A stretch of DNA of 64,000 nucleotides from Leptospira gomenensis (GTDB lineage Bacteria > Spirochaetota > Leptospiria > Leptospirales > Leptospiraceae). A model generated the notes under the pieces. That model was given only the letters and a program-made list of their open reading frames with translations, did not search any database and was not told the origin of the DNA. Where the stretch lies: contig NZ_RQFA01000014.1 of the NCBI RefSeq assembly GCF_004770155.1, forward strand, positions 62,001 to 126,000, read 5' to 3'. This document shows, one piece after another, positions 36,501 through 44,842 of the stretch. Numbering within the stretch: position 1 is the first letter of the stretch; every line of letters starts with the position of its first letter. The translations under genes and the position numbers were made by a program.

Positions 36501-36996
36501 ATTCGAGATCGATTTCCGTTCCCTTTTCCAGAACGATCCCTGTACCTTGCAGGGTTTTTGCGGGAGGAAGCGTTTTTAAAAAACCGGAAACGCTCGTAAA
36601 GATCAAGGCGGGTTCTCCGCTTAAAATCCTTGCGATCGCCTTGATTCGTTCGCGTTTCATTTCTGCGGGATAACGCATGTATTCGTAGGGTAAAACTTCC
36701 TGCCCCGGAAAAAAAACCAGATCGGCGCCCGGGAGAAAACTGAGCGCCTCTCGATACAAAAACTCTGCGGCGGTATTGTTCTCCGAAATCACAAGGACCG
36801 GCCCGTTCCATTTTTGGAAGAAAGAGGAGGCTAAAACGGCATGACTTCCCGGTACGACGGAATAAATCTCCGCGGTCAAAGACGGATCGATCTTCGTTTT
36901 GGTGGAAGTTTCCGAACGCGAAGTCGTTTTGGTTCCGCGCGATCGTTGCAGAGACGAAAATAGTTCGTCGCCCAAAACGCGGATCAACTCTTTCAT
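33511..36996 (-). CDS. mfd: Transcription-repair coupling factor Mfd
   Basis: A 1161-residue protein that removes stalled RNA polymerase and recruits UvrA. Order: UvrB-like N-terminal part (about 30-340), CarD-like RNA-polymerase-binding domain (about 490-560, EGDYVVHIHHGVGKFLKIER), RecG-like SF2 motor with Walker A GDVGYGKT (about 655) and DEEQ box (VIDEEQRFGV), and a C-terminal TRCF autoinhibitory domain (about 1000-1110). Complete and of usual length. Start overlaps panC stop by 4 bp. Confidence 0.97.
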   Translation of the reverse strand: MKELIRVLGDELFSSLQRSRGTKTTSRSETSTKTKIDPSLTAEIYSVVPGSHAVLASSFFQKWNGPVLVISENNTAAEFLYREALSFLPGADLVFFPGQEVLPYEYMRYPAEMKRERIKAIARILSGEPALIFTSVSGFLKTLPPAKTLQGTGIVLEKGTEIDLESLLIRLIDLGYKRTDVCETFGEFSLKGGILDVYSSNSPEPIRIDLFGEEIESIRTFDSDTQRSIQDLENALILPADEYVLSDEQKKEYQNILKSADSGLHLPEIPDFNYGVYYEELIPLVRENAGILSYFPKPPTLLFPSPNAVRERLVHLEREYASLYEKRSREILCAPPEKLLSFGSEYSAVSDLAGISFFGLPPRNGNDPVSSLKEAPGFKGKIREVREKIAELRAEGGWKIVLTSSFEAQTKRLQSLFEKEGIVLLNEEAAEPQPFRITDQKKDAFLVLSELRNGFIHEDEKILVLSENDIFGREYKRKTRFKKQNSKALQSFIDLKEGDYVVHIHHGVGKFLKIERTNAGGKERDFLKLEYAGGDSLFVPLDQISLVQRYIGGTESPRLDSLGKSTWKKTKDRVQKAVEALAEDLVQMYSNRMKLQGYAFPPDTVYQEEFEAEFEFEETPDQIEAIEAVKRDLESPRPMDRLVCGDVGYGKTEVAIRAAFKVAMAGRQIMMLAPTTILALQHYNTFKSRFENYPLRVELVSRFKTAAETRKILEDFSFGKIDMVVGTHAILSSKLKPKNLGLLVIDEEQRFGVNHKEAIKKFKNLVDVLTLTATPIPRTLHMALTGIRELSIIATPPKNRQSVETYVLEEDEDLIADAIRNEIKRDGQVFYLYNRVETIEQETKYLGDIVPEASIGVLHGQMTEDEIEETLLDFYNRKYDILVTTTIIESGIDMPNVNTLFVKRADLFGLSQLYQIRGRVGRSDRKAFAYLLLPKDRVVTEQAEKRLNTIYEYQELGSGFKVAMRDLEIRGAGNLLGKEQSGDIMEVGFDLYVRMLEDAISRIKGEEVAVEVRTSVTLNTNFFIPETYIPDTRQKIEFYKKFEGARDLEEIEEVLTEMRDRFGEPPADAKTFVLLEKIRTLASNLGFESVAAMKDEIKLKSGSYFRGDNEKIIHLISARLGLTINPREPNVLIFQTGKKSEKETLDTLIFLLSEMLPSKKV

Positions 36997-37847
36997 TCGG
37001 AAACTCTCATCGTAAGGTTGTCGATCAAACGGACCGAACCCAAAAACGCGGCCACCGCGAGCAGAAGGTTTCCGCTCAAGGACTCGGGAGCTTCCAAAGT
37101 ATCCGCATTCAAAACTTCTAAATAATCCAGACGGAGTTTCGAAGAGGAATCCAGAACGTCCTTCATGATTTCACGCACCAGGATCGGATCCCGATTGCCG
37201 GAACGGATCTGCGATTCTCCCAGACGAAGCGCCCTGGAAATCAAAAGCGCTTCCTCCTTTTCGGACTCGCTCAAACGCGCGTTCCTGGAACTGAGCGCCA
37301 AACCTTCCGGAGAACGTACGGTCTCGCAGCCGATCACTTCCACCGGAAATCCGAGCGACTTACAAAATTCCCGAATCAAAAGATATTGTTGATAATCCTT
37401 CTTTCCGAAAAAGGCGAGGTCGGGCTCGACGAAATGAAAAAGCCTGGAAATAACGAGCAACACTCCCTCGAAGTGCCCCGGACGCGAGGTCGCGCACAGA
37501 TTCCGCATAAGATGAGGAATTTGTAATACTACTTCCGGAATCCCGCCCGGATACATCGTTTCGCGATCGGGCAAAAACACAAGATCCACTTCCTTCGAAC
37601 GACATACTTCCAGATCCGATTCCGTATCGACCGGATATTTGGCGTAGTCTTCCGGATCGTTGAACTGGGCGGGATTGACGAAAATCGAAACGACCGTTTT
37701 ATCCGACTCCGAGACGGAACGTCGAAAAAGATCCGCGTGTCCTTCGTGCAGAAATCCCATCGTCGGAACAAATCCGATCCGTTTACCTTCGGACTTCCAG
37801 TTTCGGATCCGGGAATTCGTTTCTTCGGGTGTTCTACAAATAATCAT
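36993..37847 (-). CDS. panC: Pantothenate synthetase
   Basis: A 284-residue enzyme that joins pantoate and beta-alanine with ATP. It has the HIGH-like VPTMGFLHEGHADL (about 28-41), VSIFVNPAQFNDPEDYAKYP, the GHFEGV loop (about 127-132), FGKKDYQQ, and the RSPEGLALSSRNARL loop. Full length. The gene lies 15 bp after hisD and overlaps mfd by 4 bp. panB and panD are not here. Confidence 0.97.
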   Translation of the reverse strand: MIICRTPEETNSRIRNWKSEGKRIGFVPTMGFLHEGHADLFRRSVSESDKTVVSIFVNPAQFNDPEDYAKYPVDTESDLEVCRSKEVDLVFLPDRETMYPGGIPEVVLQIPHLMRNLCATSRPGHFEGVLLVISRLFHFVEPDLAFFGKKDYQQYLLIREFCKSLGFPVEVIGCETVRSPEGLALSSRNARLSESEKEEALLISRALRLGESQIRSGNRDPILVREIMKDVLDSSSKLRLDYLEVLNADTLEAPESLSGNLLLAVAAFLGSVRLIDNLTMRVSE

Positions 37848-37862
37848 AAAGTTTGAATATTC

Positions 37863-39143
37863 TTACGTTCTAATTTTTACGGAAGTGCCGTGTTCTTCGT
37901 CCAAACCTTCGAACTCGGAAAGGGCCTTCACGTGAGGATACAATTCGGAAAGGGAATTTTGCGAAACCTCCTGCCAAGTTATACGTTTTAAAAACGTTCC
38001 TACCCCGAGCGAGGAATAAATCCGGGCGGCTCCCGCGGTGGGAAGTATATGATTGGTTCCGCTGATATAATCCCCCATGGCCACCGGCGAATAATTCCCC
38101 AAAAACACCGAGCCGGCGTGTCGGATTTTTTTCAGATCCTCGCGAAAGTTTTTGGTCTGAATTTCCAGGTGTTCGGGGGCGAAACGGTTCGAAAACGTAA
38201 AACAATCTTCTAAATTAGGAAATACGAATATTCTTCCGTGATCCTCGATCGATTTTCGTTTCATCTCGCCTCGTTTGGGCCGTTCCGAAAGTGCCTTTTC
38301 CACTTCGGCCGCGACCGACTCCGCAAAGGAAAAGGAATCGGTACAAAGAATGGCCACGGAGTCCTCGCCGTGTTCCGCCTGGGAAAGCAGATCCGCCGCG
38401 ACCCAAACCGGATTTGCGGAATCGTCAGCGATCACGAGAACTTCGCTCGGACCGGCCGGGCTGTCGATTCCGATCACACCCAAACCGCTGAGATACACCT
38501 TGGCCGCGGTCACGAATTTATTTCCGGGGCCGATCACGAATTCGGAAGCGGGAATCGTTTCGGTTCCGTAAGAAACCGCAGCGATACCTTGTGCGCCTCC
38601 TGCGAGAATGATCCGATCCGCTCCGGCGATTTGTGCCGCCGCGATAAGACCGTCGGGCAAACCTCCTTTTTGCGGAGGAGTGACGATTTGAACGTTTTCG
38701 ACTCCCGCCAAACGCGCAGGAATCACACCCATCAAAATCGTGGAAGGATACAACGCCTTGCCGCCCGGAGCGTAAACGGAAACCGATTCGACGGGAGTGT
38801 GGCGAATCCCCAGACGGTTACCGTGGATAAGAATTTCCCGATCTTCGGGAATTTGAATTTGATGAAACGTTCGGATATTGTCCGCCGCTTTCCGCAGCGC
38901 GGCTTCGAGATCGGAATCGATTTTAGGACGCAGGTCTTTCAAATCCACCACGAACGAATCGGGAGTTTCCCCGTCGAACCTGCGAGTGTATTCCCGCAAA
39001 GCGGAATCCCCTTTTTTTTCCACGTCCTCGATGATCGGACGAACCAGACTCGATGTAGAACTTAAATCCTCTCTGGCTCGTTGGAGAACGGGATCGAGAA
39101 CGTCCCGATCCTTGAGATCGACTTTTAAAATACGGATCGTCAT
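37863..39143 (-). CDS. hisD: Histidinol dehydrogenase
   Basis: A 426-residue Zn enzyme that oxidises L-histidinol to histidine in two NAD+ steps. Typical stretches: [60 protein letters not shown] (Zn ligand His and Gln), [24 protein letters not shown] and [15 protein letters not shown] chose the ATG at 39143, which matches the usual family N terminus and length; upstream ATGs (for example at 39179) would add a poor extension and the longest would run into the divergent exoA. The RBS at this start is weak. First gene of the long minus-strand block. Confidence 0.93.
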   Translation of the reverse strand: MTIRILKVDLKDRDVLDPVLQRAREDLSSTSSLVRPIIEDVEKKGDSALREYTRRFDGETPDSFVVDLKDLRPKIDSDLEAALRKAADNIRTFHQIQIPEDREILIHGNRLGIRHTPVESVSVYAPGGKALYPSTILMGVIPARLAGVENVQIVTPPQKGGLPDGLIAAAQIAGADRIILAGGAQGIAAVSYGTETIPASEFVIGPGNKFVTAAKVYLSGLGVIGIDSPAGPSEVLVIADDSANPVWVAADLLSQAEHGEDSVAILCTDSFSFAESVAAEVEKALSERPKRGEMKRKSIEDHGRIFVFPNLEDCFTFSNRFAPEHLEIQTKNFREDLKKIRHAGSVFLGNYSPVAMGDYISGTNHILPTAGAARIYSSLGVGTFLKRITWQEVSQNSLSELYPHVKALSEFEGLDEEHGTSVKIRT

Positions 39144-39240
39144 CAAAAACCAGAATTTAAGAAAGAACTCTTCCTGCATCTGAAATTTACGGGAAAAAAA
39201 CAATTGCTTCCTTCGGAAATCGAAACAATCTACCACAGAC

Positions 39241-40002
39241 ATGAAACTGATTTCCTTAAATTGTAACGGAATCCGGTCTTCCTTGGAAAAAGGTTTGGCG
39301 GAATACATACGCGAAAACGAACCCGACTTCGTATGCTTTCAGGAAACCAAGGCGACGATGGATCAGGTTTCTCCGTTTTGGGAAGAATCGGGTTACACCG
39401 CGGTCTTTCACAGCGCCGAAAAAAAAGGGTACAGCGGAGTGGCGATCCTTTATAAAAAACCGCCTCAGAGGACCACATTGGGAATCGGCGATCCCTTGTT
39501 CGATCGGGAAGGGAGAAGTATCTTTCTGGAATACCCGGACTTTGCACTTTGGAATTTATACTTTCCCTCGGGAACCACGGGGGACGTACGGCAAGCGGCG
39601 AAGATGAAATTTCTGGATTTGTTTTTGAAGGAATCCGAAAAAAGGAGAAAAAAACATCCCAACCTAATCGTATGCGGGGACGTAAACATAGCGCACACTC
39701 CGCAGGACATCCACGATCCGAAGGGCAACGCCAAAAGTAGCGGATTTCTACCCGAAGAGCGGGAATGGCTGAGCGGATTTTTGGAAAAAGGATGGGTGGA
39801 TACGTTCCGTTATCTACATCCTGAAAAACAGGAATATTCCTGGTGGACCTTTCGTGCGGGCGCGCGCGCCAAAAACAAGGGTTGGAGAATCGATTACTTC
39901 TTCGTAACCGAAGCGCTTCGTAAAAACGTAAAGGCCCATTCCATCTATCGCGACAAACCCTTTTCCGATCACGCTCCTCTTCTTTTGGAACTAAAACTCT
40001 AA
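39241..40002 (+). CDS. xth: Exodeoxyribonuclease III (AP endonuclease)
   Basis: A 253-residue exonuclease/endonuclease/phosphatase-fold enzyme for base excision repair. It has the start [13 protein letters not shown], catalytic Glu in CFQETKA (about 35), Tyr in YSGVAIL, Asp-Asn in [13 protein letters not shown] (about 143-155), and the ending [11 protein letters not shown] plus [11 protein letters not shown] (catalytic Asp-His). Complete. It diverges from hisD with under 100 bases between starts. Confidence 0.95.
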   Translation: MKLISLNCNGIRSSLEKGLAEYIRENEPDFVCFQETKATMDQVSPFWEESGYTAVFHSAEKKGYSGVAILYKKPPQRTTLGIGDPLFDREGRSIFLEYPDFALWNLYFPSGTTGDVRQAAKMKFLDLFLKESEKRRKKHPNLIVCGDVNIAHTPQDIHDPKGNAKSSGFLPEEREWLSGFLEKGWVDTFRYLHPEKQEYSWWTFRAGARAKNKGWRIDYFFVTEALRKNVKAHSIYRDKPFSDHAPLLLELKL

Positions 40003-40126
40003 TTCCCCGGGAGCCGAAACGCAGAAACGGCGAATGGCTCGGAACCGAACGAAAGAAAACCAGGAACCGGAGTTTCGTAGGAAACGAACGAAACGTTCCG
40101 ATCGGAAGAATTTAGAAAGATACGAA

Positions 40127-40381
40127 TTATCTACGACGACCCGGGCGGTCCTTCGTTCGATCCAAATGTGTCTTACATTCCGGAGAAAGTTGTGCTTCAT
40201 TCTTCAAAAGACAATCTCTCATCGCTCCTCTGCTTCGATCCACGTCTTTGCAGAATTTTTCCCGATCTGCAAAACAGGGTTTTCCTTTTTGATTCCAAGA
40301 AGGAGTTCCTCTCCCATTTCCTTGGGCGGAAATTCCCCCAACGAAAAAAAAGAAAAACCCGAATACAAACAATCGTTTCAT
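40127..40381 (-). CDS. Small secreted Cys-rich-repeat protein
   Basis: An 84-residue protein with a signal peptide (1-19, Phe-rich, cleavage near SAQ). The mature part has four Cys in the pattern PCFADREKFCKDVD...MRDCLLKNEAQLSPECK, which resembles one GLG1-type cysteine-rich repeat. C terminus basic. Pfam lists such repeats in exported bacterial proteins of unknown role. Four Cys would allow two disulfides in the periplasm. The downstream minus region is free of genes. Confidence 0.65.
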   Translation of the reverse strand: MKRLFVFGFFFFFVGGISAQGNGRGTPSWNQKGKPCFADREKFCKDVDRSRGAMRDCLLKNEAQLSPECKTHLDRTKDRPGRRR

Positions 40382-40630
40382 ACAATTCTCCTGAATTAAA
40401 TCTCGCGCACCGACCGAAGTCCTCTCTTCTCCTAAAGTCGCCTTTCTCGGAAACGATTTCGAATCGAGAAGATAGATTCAGGAAGCAGGTTCGTCAGAAA
40501 AGAAATCGAAAGGAAACTTGAGGACAACTTCTCGCTCATAGAATGGAGGAAAAAATGAAGAATGTCAAATGGGAATCCAAAGCGGAAACGGAAATCGAAC
40601 TTGAGAATTATCAAAGAAAAAATTCGACTC

Positions 40631-40854
40631 GTAGGAGTTCCTTCGTAGGAGTTACTTTGTAGGAATTACTTCGTAGGAGTTACTTTGTAGGAATTACTTC
40701 GTAGGAGTTACTTTGTAGGAATTACTTCGTAGGAGTTACTTTGTAGGAATTACTTCGTAGGAGTTACTTTGTAGGAATTACTTCGTAGGAGTTACTTTGT
40801 AGGAATTACTTCGTAGGAGTTACTTTGTAGGAATTACTTCGTAGGAGTTACTAC
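40631..40854. repeat. 14/28-bp tandem repeat array (16 half-units)
   Basis: A 28-bp unit, GTAGGAGTTACTTT plus GTAGGAATTACTTC, is repeated in full from 40645, 40673, 40701, 40729, 40757, 40785 and 40813, with partial units at both ends (40631 and 40841). The two 14-bp halves differ at only two positions, so the ancestral unit was 14 bp. The full units are identical, implying recent expansion or homogenisation. Confidence 0.95.
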
Positions 40855-40890
40855 GAATCAAAAATTCGCAAATGCAACAAGCATGTTTGA

Positions 40891-40924
40891 AAAACAAAAA
40901 GGGACGCTTTGTGTTGCGTCCCTT
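40891..40924 (-). terminator. Rho-independent terminator for the 40952-41353 gene
   Basis: On the minus strand, AAGGGACGC (40924 to 40916) pairs with GCGTCCCTT (40907 to 40899), loop of 8, followed by TTTGTTTTTC. It starts 28 bases after the stop codon. A strong 9-bp stem. Confidence 0.85.
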
Positions 40925-40951
40925 GGTACAGAATGATTTTCGTCCGTTTCG

Positions 40952-41353
40952 TTATCCGGCTTTTTTCGGAAATTCGGGAAGTTTCCAATCCTTGAGATCG
41001 AGCGGAAGTTTCGGTAGGAATTTTTTGATCAGAGTGATCGCATCCGATTCGAACAAAAGAACGTTGTCCGTAATTCTTTCTTGTGATTTGGAACGGACGA
41101 TCTTTTTTTCGGTGATCGTTCCGTGAAGCAGAATCGGTTCCTTCCAAAACGGAATTTTAATTTCCAAAGTGGCGGCTTCCCCGACCGAATCGGAATTGAA
41201 CCGTTCCAGATTCAAACTCATCGAAGTCCCTTCCCAGCCTCCGATTTCGGCGGAGTAATTTCCGGTCTTACTATGAACTTCTAAAGGTACGCGTACCGAT
41301 TTTACGGATTCCTTAACAGAATCTTTCCAATCTTCGATCATTTTTTCGAGCAT
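40952..41353 (-). CDS. Conserved-looking cytoplasmic protein, PilZ-like size, unknown function
   Basis: A 133-residue soluble protein without signal peptide. Predicted helix at 1-20 (MLEKMIEDWKDSVKESVKS), then beta strands and a helical, Lys/Pro-rich end (LPKLPLDLKDWKLPEFP). The arrangement of strands (TLEIKIPFW, ILLHGTITEKKIV, DNVLLFES) resembles a small beta-barrel such as PilZ, but the RxxxR/DxSxxG cyclic-di-GMP motif is absent. I chose the ATG at 41353 because GGGGAGG lies six bases upstream; an ATG 15 codons earlier lacks an RBS. Followed by a strong terminator, so a single-gene unit. Confidence 0.6.
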   Translation of the reverse strand: MLEKMIEDWKDSVKESVKSVRVPLEVHSKTGNYSAEIGGWEGTSMSLNLERFNSDSVGEAATLEIKIPFWKEPILLHGTITEKKIVRSKSQERITDNVLLFESDAITLIKKFLPKLPLDLKDWKLPEFPKKAG

Positions 41354-41636
41354 TTCGCGCCTCCCCAGTAAGGAGAAAAGAACAGTATTTTGTCCCATAG
41401 GTATCTTCTAATTCGACGTAGTGCAATGCAACAACAAAACAAATTCTGTTCGTTTTGTTACTTGTCGGTTTGCCTCTTGGATCAAAAAACATTCGAATTC
41501 GTTCCTTTTTTCAATATTAGCGCCTTTTTCTCGATTTTGCCGCTTTCCGACGACCGGGAGCTTTGGGATCAAACCGGAGAAAGATTTTGCGTTTCGAAAA
41601 AAGGGGCCCGTTTTACAGTCGATTCCCAAGACACGT

Positions 41637-42749
41637 ATGGAAAACGTTTCTCTTCATTCCTTTCTGACCGGATTCATCGGATTTTCAAGCGCTCTTTCCT
41701 TGTTGTTCGTTTTGGGGGAAGTTCCGTTGGCGTTTCAAAATCGAAGAAACAGAACCCTTTTGTTTCTATTCCTGGGAGTTTTTCTGTTCCAGGGGCACGC
41801 GTATCTGCTTCTTTCCCAGGAAATCCGTCGTTTTCCCCACGTTTATATCATCCATCTTCCCGTAGCGATTTTGTTCGGTCCTTTGTTACGCTCATACATT
41901 TCCTTTCTTTGGGAAGAGGAAGACTCGATTCCGTTCATCCGATGGTATGACTGGATTCCTTTTTGCGGAATTTTATTGTTACTCGGTCCGTTTTATCTTT
42001 CCTCCGCGGAGGAAAAGTTGCGCTGTTTGGATACGGCACAACAGGGAAATTTTCCCTGGGATCTGCGACTAGGAATCGCGGGAATGTCCCTCACCCTTCT
42101 CCTCTATCTCGCGCACATTCTCTGGAATCTCGTCCATCGGGTCCGTTGGACTACGATCCGGGACAAACCGGAATTGCGTATGATCCTTTCGATTTTGTTC
42201 GTAACGGGCGCTTCTTCTTTTTTAGGTCTGTCCGGAAGTATCCAGCAGATCAGTTTGAGCCGGTTGGAACTTTCTTCCGCGTTGATCGCTGTTTTACTCT
42301 GCGCTTTGTATGTGATTCGTCAAAGCCATCCCGAAATTTTCAGCGCGGTCAAACGAATCGTAGAAGAGGAAAAAAAATACAAAAACACCCAGCTCAAATC
42401 GGTGGATCTCGATCGTTTGGAGAATAAGCTAAATAACCTTTTCGAAGAGAAAAAAATTTACAAAGAGGAGAATTTGGGGCTGGCTCGACTTTCGGAGGAA
42501 TTGGGAATTTCCCCGCACCAACTTTCCGAATATCTCAACCTTCATCTCAAAAAGAATTTTTTTCAATTGGTCAACGGATATCGAATTCGTGAAGCGAAAC
42601 GACTTCTCCTTCATTCCCCGGAAACGACGGTGTTATCCATAGCCTACGAAGTCGGTTTTCAATCCAAATCCTCCTTTAACGATTCCTTCCGCAAAGAAGC
42701 GGGTTTGAGTCCTACGGAGTTCAGAAAAAAAACACGATCCAAGACCTGA
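41637..42749 (+). CDS. Membrane-anchored AraC-family regulator (second)
   Basis: A 370-residue protein with seven predicted transmembrane helices (about 8-230) and a C-terminal AraC domain (about 265-370). First helix-turn-helix LARLSEELGISPHQLSEYLN, second VLSIAYEVGFQSKSSFNDSFRKEAGLSPTEFRKK, which is the canonical AraC signature. The architecture equals that of the regulator at 4405 and similar Leptospira proteins. A longer frame reaching back to 41421 is open, but the ATG at 41637 fits the start of the first membrane helix; RBS is weak. The adjacent sterol-desaturase-like gene (98 bp downstream) is a possible target. Confidence 0.82.
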   Translation: MENVSLHSFLTGFIGFSSALSLLFVLGEVPLAFQNRRNRTLLFLFLGVFLFQGHAYLLLSQEIRRFPHVYIIHLPVAILFGPLLRSYISFLWEEEDSIPFIRWYDWIPFCGILLLLGPFYLSSAEEKLRCLDTAQQGNFPWDLRLGIAGMSLTLLLYLAHILWNLVHRVRWTTIRDKPELRMILSILFVTGASSFLGLSGSIQQISLSRLELSSALIAVLLCALYVIRQSHPEIFSAVKRIVEEEKKYKNTQLKSVDLDRLENKLNNLFEEKKIYKEENLGLARLSEELGISPHQLSEYLNLHLKKNFFQLVNGYRIREAKRLLLHSPETTVLSIAYEVGFQSKSSFNDSFRKEAGLSPTEFRKKTRSKT

Positions 42750-42846
42750 TTGATAAGTCCGGACTTTTTTTTACGACCGTTTCGAACCATTCGGACGATC
42801 GAAGCCGTAAATAGGATACACTCGAATCGTATTCGAAAGGAGTGAT

Positions 42847-43707
42847 ATGAATCCAATTCAATGCGAGTTAGTTCTAGACTGCGTCCAAAAAATCGGACTC
42901 TTTCAATTTACGATGAATATCGTGCGGTATTACCCGATCGCGGGTCTTGCTTTTTTATTTTTTTACGTTTGGAAAAAGGAAACGTTTCACCGTTTTCGGA
43001 TCCAATCGATATATCCGAAAATCGAAAAGGTTAAAAACGAATTCAAACAATCCGCGGTAACTCTATTCGTATTCACGATCATCGCGACCACCAACATAGT
43101 TTCCGGGAAGATGGGACTGATTCCCAACAACGTCTATTTCGGGGACTACTCCTCCCACGGTGGAATTCCGTATATGATCCTCTCCTTTTTGTTGATCACA
43201 GTCTGGCACGAAACCTGGTTCTATTGGGCGCATCGTTGGATGCATCATAAGAAAGTTTATTCGCGCGTACATTCGGTCCATCATCAATCCGTAAACCCGT
43301 CTCCGATCGCAGCGTATCACTTTCATTTTTTTGAGGCCATTTTGGAGGGCGTCTACATCGTGTTTTTCGTGTTGGTCGTTCCGATCCACTTTCACGTCCT
43401 TTTATTACACACGGTCTACGCTATGGTGATGAACATTTGGTGGCATCTCGGCTACGAATTTTTACCCAAGTCCTGGGTGCGTCATCCGATTCTCAAATGG
43501 GTGAACACTTCCACACATCACAACCTACATCACCAAAAATTCCACGGAAACTACAGCCTCTATTTCAATTTTTGGGATCGGATCATGGGAACCAATTTTC
43601 CGTATTACGAGGATTATTTCGAATCCTTGGCGGATAAACGAAACGCGACGGCCGCTATAAAACCGGAAGCCTCGCCGAGCTGGTCCGCGACCGAAGCAGA
43701 AGGTTGA
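42847..43707 (+). CDS. Fatty acid hydroxylase/sterol desaturase superfamily enzyme
   Basis: A 286-residue di-iron membrane enzyme. The three His clusters are present: HETWFYWAHRWMHH (about 119-132), HSVHHQSVNPSP (about 142-153), and HHNLHHQKFHGNY (about 221-233), between four or so transmembrane helices. The family oxidises or desaturates sterols, fatty acids or other lipids using O2 and a reductase partner. The substrate is unknown. The ATG has a strong RBS (AAAGGAG). Followed by a strong terminator. Confidence 0.9.
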   Translation: MNPIQCELVLDCVQKIGLFQFTMNIVRYYPIAGLAFLFFYVWKKETFHRFRIQSIYPKIEKVKNEFKQSAVTLFVFTIIATTNIVSGKMGLIPNNVYFGDYSSHGGIPYMILSFLLITVWHETWFYWAHRWMHHKKVYSRVHSVHHQSVNPSPIAAYHFHFFEAILEGVYIVFFVLVVPIHFHVLLLHTVYAMVMNIWWHLGYEFLPKSWVRHPILKWVNTSTHHNLHHQKFHGNYSLYFNFWDRIMGTNFPYYEDYFESLADKRNATAAIKPEASPSWSATEAEG

Positions 43708-43741
43708 AATTTCCTTTTACTCAGCTTACGAACACACTCTA

Positions 43742-43774
43742 CCGCGTTTTTGGGATCAAAAACGCGGCTTTTTG
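43742..43774 (+). terminator. Strong rho-independent terminator between convergent genes
   Basis: CCGCGTTTTT (43742-43751) pairs with AAAAACGCGG (43758-43767), loop of 6, followed by CTTTTTG. It ends the hydroxylase-like gene. The stem could also work on the convergent minus-strand gene. Confidence 0.92.
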
Positions 43775-43779
43775 ATATA

Positions 43780-44679
43780 TTATCTTTCCTTTATTTTCAA
43801 AAATTCTAATATTTCTCCGGCCACGAATTCGGGCGCTTCCAACGGAAGAAAATGCCCCGCTTTAGGAACGACCTTAAACGAAACTCTGGAATAAAATTCG
43901 GATTCGAGTCCTTTGTAAACGGCGGGAGAGATACACTGGTCGGTTTCTCCGGCCAAAACCAGGGAAGGAACCGAGATTTTTTTGAAGACGAGTTCCCTAC
44001 TCGAATTCCAAAGAGCCAAGTTTCCGGGGGTCAAAAGTCCTCTGTAATATCCGAGTGCGGTCGCCAGATGTTCCGTGATCTTAAGATTTTCGGAAACTTC
44101 CCTAAACCGATCCTCCGGGATTTTCCAATCCGGGCTCCAGTCCTCCCACAACCTACGCAAAAGGTCGTTTCGTAAAAGCGCAGATTCCGGAATTCCGCTC
44201 CTCAACTGAAAGAAAAGTATATACCAGCTACGAACGATCTGCGAAGGATACAACATTAGATTTTTTAGATATGTGGGCAAGGGAGGTACGGACAAGGCGA
44301 CTAACGTATCAAGACTTCCCGGAGCCAAATTGGCGAACGCGTAAGAGGCGATCGCTCCCCAATCGTGTCCAACTACCGTGGTCGTTTCGGCGTCGTATTT
44401 TTGTTTCAGGGAATCCACGACGAATTTCGAATCCCCGGCCAATTCCGCGATGCTCACCGTGGTCGAAAACGGAACGCTCGATCCCGGAGAATAGCCGCGC
44501 ATATACGGAGCAAAACAGTGAAATCCTTTTTCGGCGAAAAGTTCCATCAGAGATTTCATGGAACCCGCGTCGTCAGGAAAACCGTGAAAGAAAAAGATCA
44601 GCCTGTTTCCCTTGCCGCAACTCAGATATCGATGTTCTCTTTCTCCGTTTTTGATGGAATTCGTTTTGATTTCGGACAT
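43780..44679 (-). CDS. Epoxide-hydrolase-like alpha/beta-hydrolase
   Basis: A 299-residue cytosolic alpha/beta-hydrolase. It begins with strands and the oxyanion HGFPD motif (FFFHGFPDDAGS), has APYMRGYSPGS and the nucleophile GHDWGA (Asp, as in epoxide hydrolases and dehalogenases, rather than Ser), an acid region ETDQCISP, and the His in PKAGHFLPLEAPE. Asp nucleophile supports epoxide hydrolase or haloalkane dehalogenase activity. I chose the ATG at 44679 (AGGGG eight bases upstream) over the longer frame from 44871, which would overlap the divergent gene and has an unnatural composition. Confidence 0.87.
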   Translation of the reverse strand: MSEIKTNSIKNGEREHRYLSCGKGNRLIFFFHGFPDDAGSMKSLMELFAEKGFHCFAPYMRGYSPGSSVPFSTTVSIAELAGDSKFVVDSLKQKYDAETTTVVGHDWGAIASYAFANLAPGSLDTLVALSVPPLPTYLKNLMLYPSQIVRSWYILFFQLRSGIPESALLRNDLLRRLWEDWSPDWKIPEDRFREVSENLKITEHLATALGYYRGLLTPGNLALWNSSRELVFKKISVPSLVLAGETDQCISPAVYKGLESEFYSRVSFKVVPKAGHFLPLEAPEFVAGEILEFLKIKER

Positions 44680-44842
44680 GAAATTTCCCCTTGAATACCG
44701 ATTCCGCTCCCGAAACGGAGACGTTTCCTTGGAAAAACGCGAGCGATCCCGGCGGCTTCCCACTTTTCGAATTCGGAATAAATTGTCAAAGTCGAAATGA
44801 AACGTAAGAACCTGGATCGACAAAATAGAAAACGCTTCTTTT

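Larger units (their letters stand above)
40382..40951. other. Intergenic region with a dense 28-bp repeat array
   Basis: About 570 bases with no gene. 40382-40630 is unremarkable. 40631-40854 is wholly tandem repeat. 40891-40924 is a terminator for the minus-strand gene that ends at 40952. Confidence 0.7.

Noticed and set aside
41421..41636. N-terminal extension of the second AraC regulator
   Set aside because: The longer frame is open but its composition (Cys, Phe and Arg-rich) is not like a real leader. The first membrane helix fits the start at 41637.
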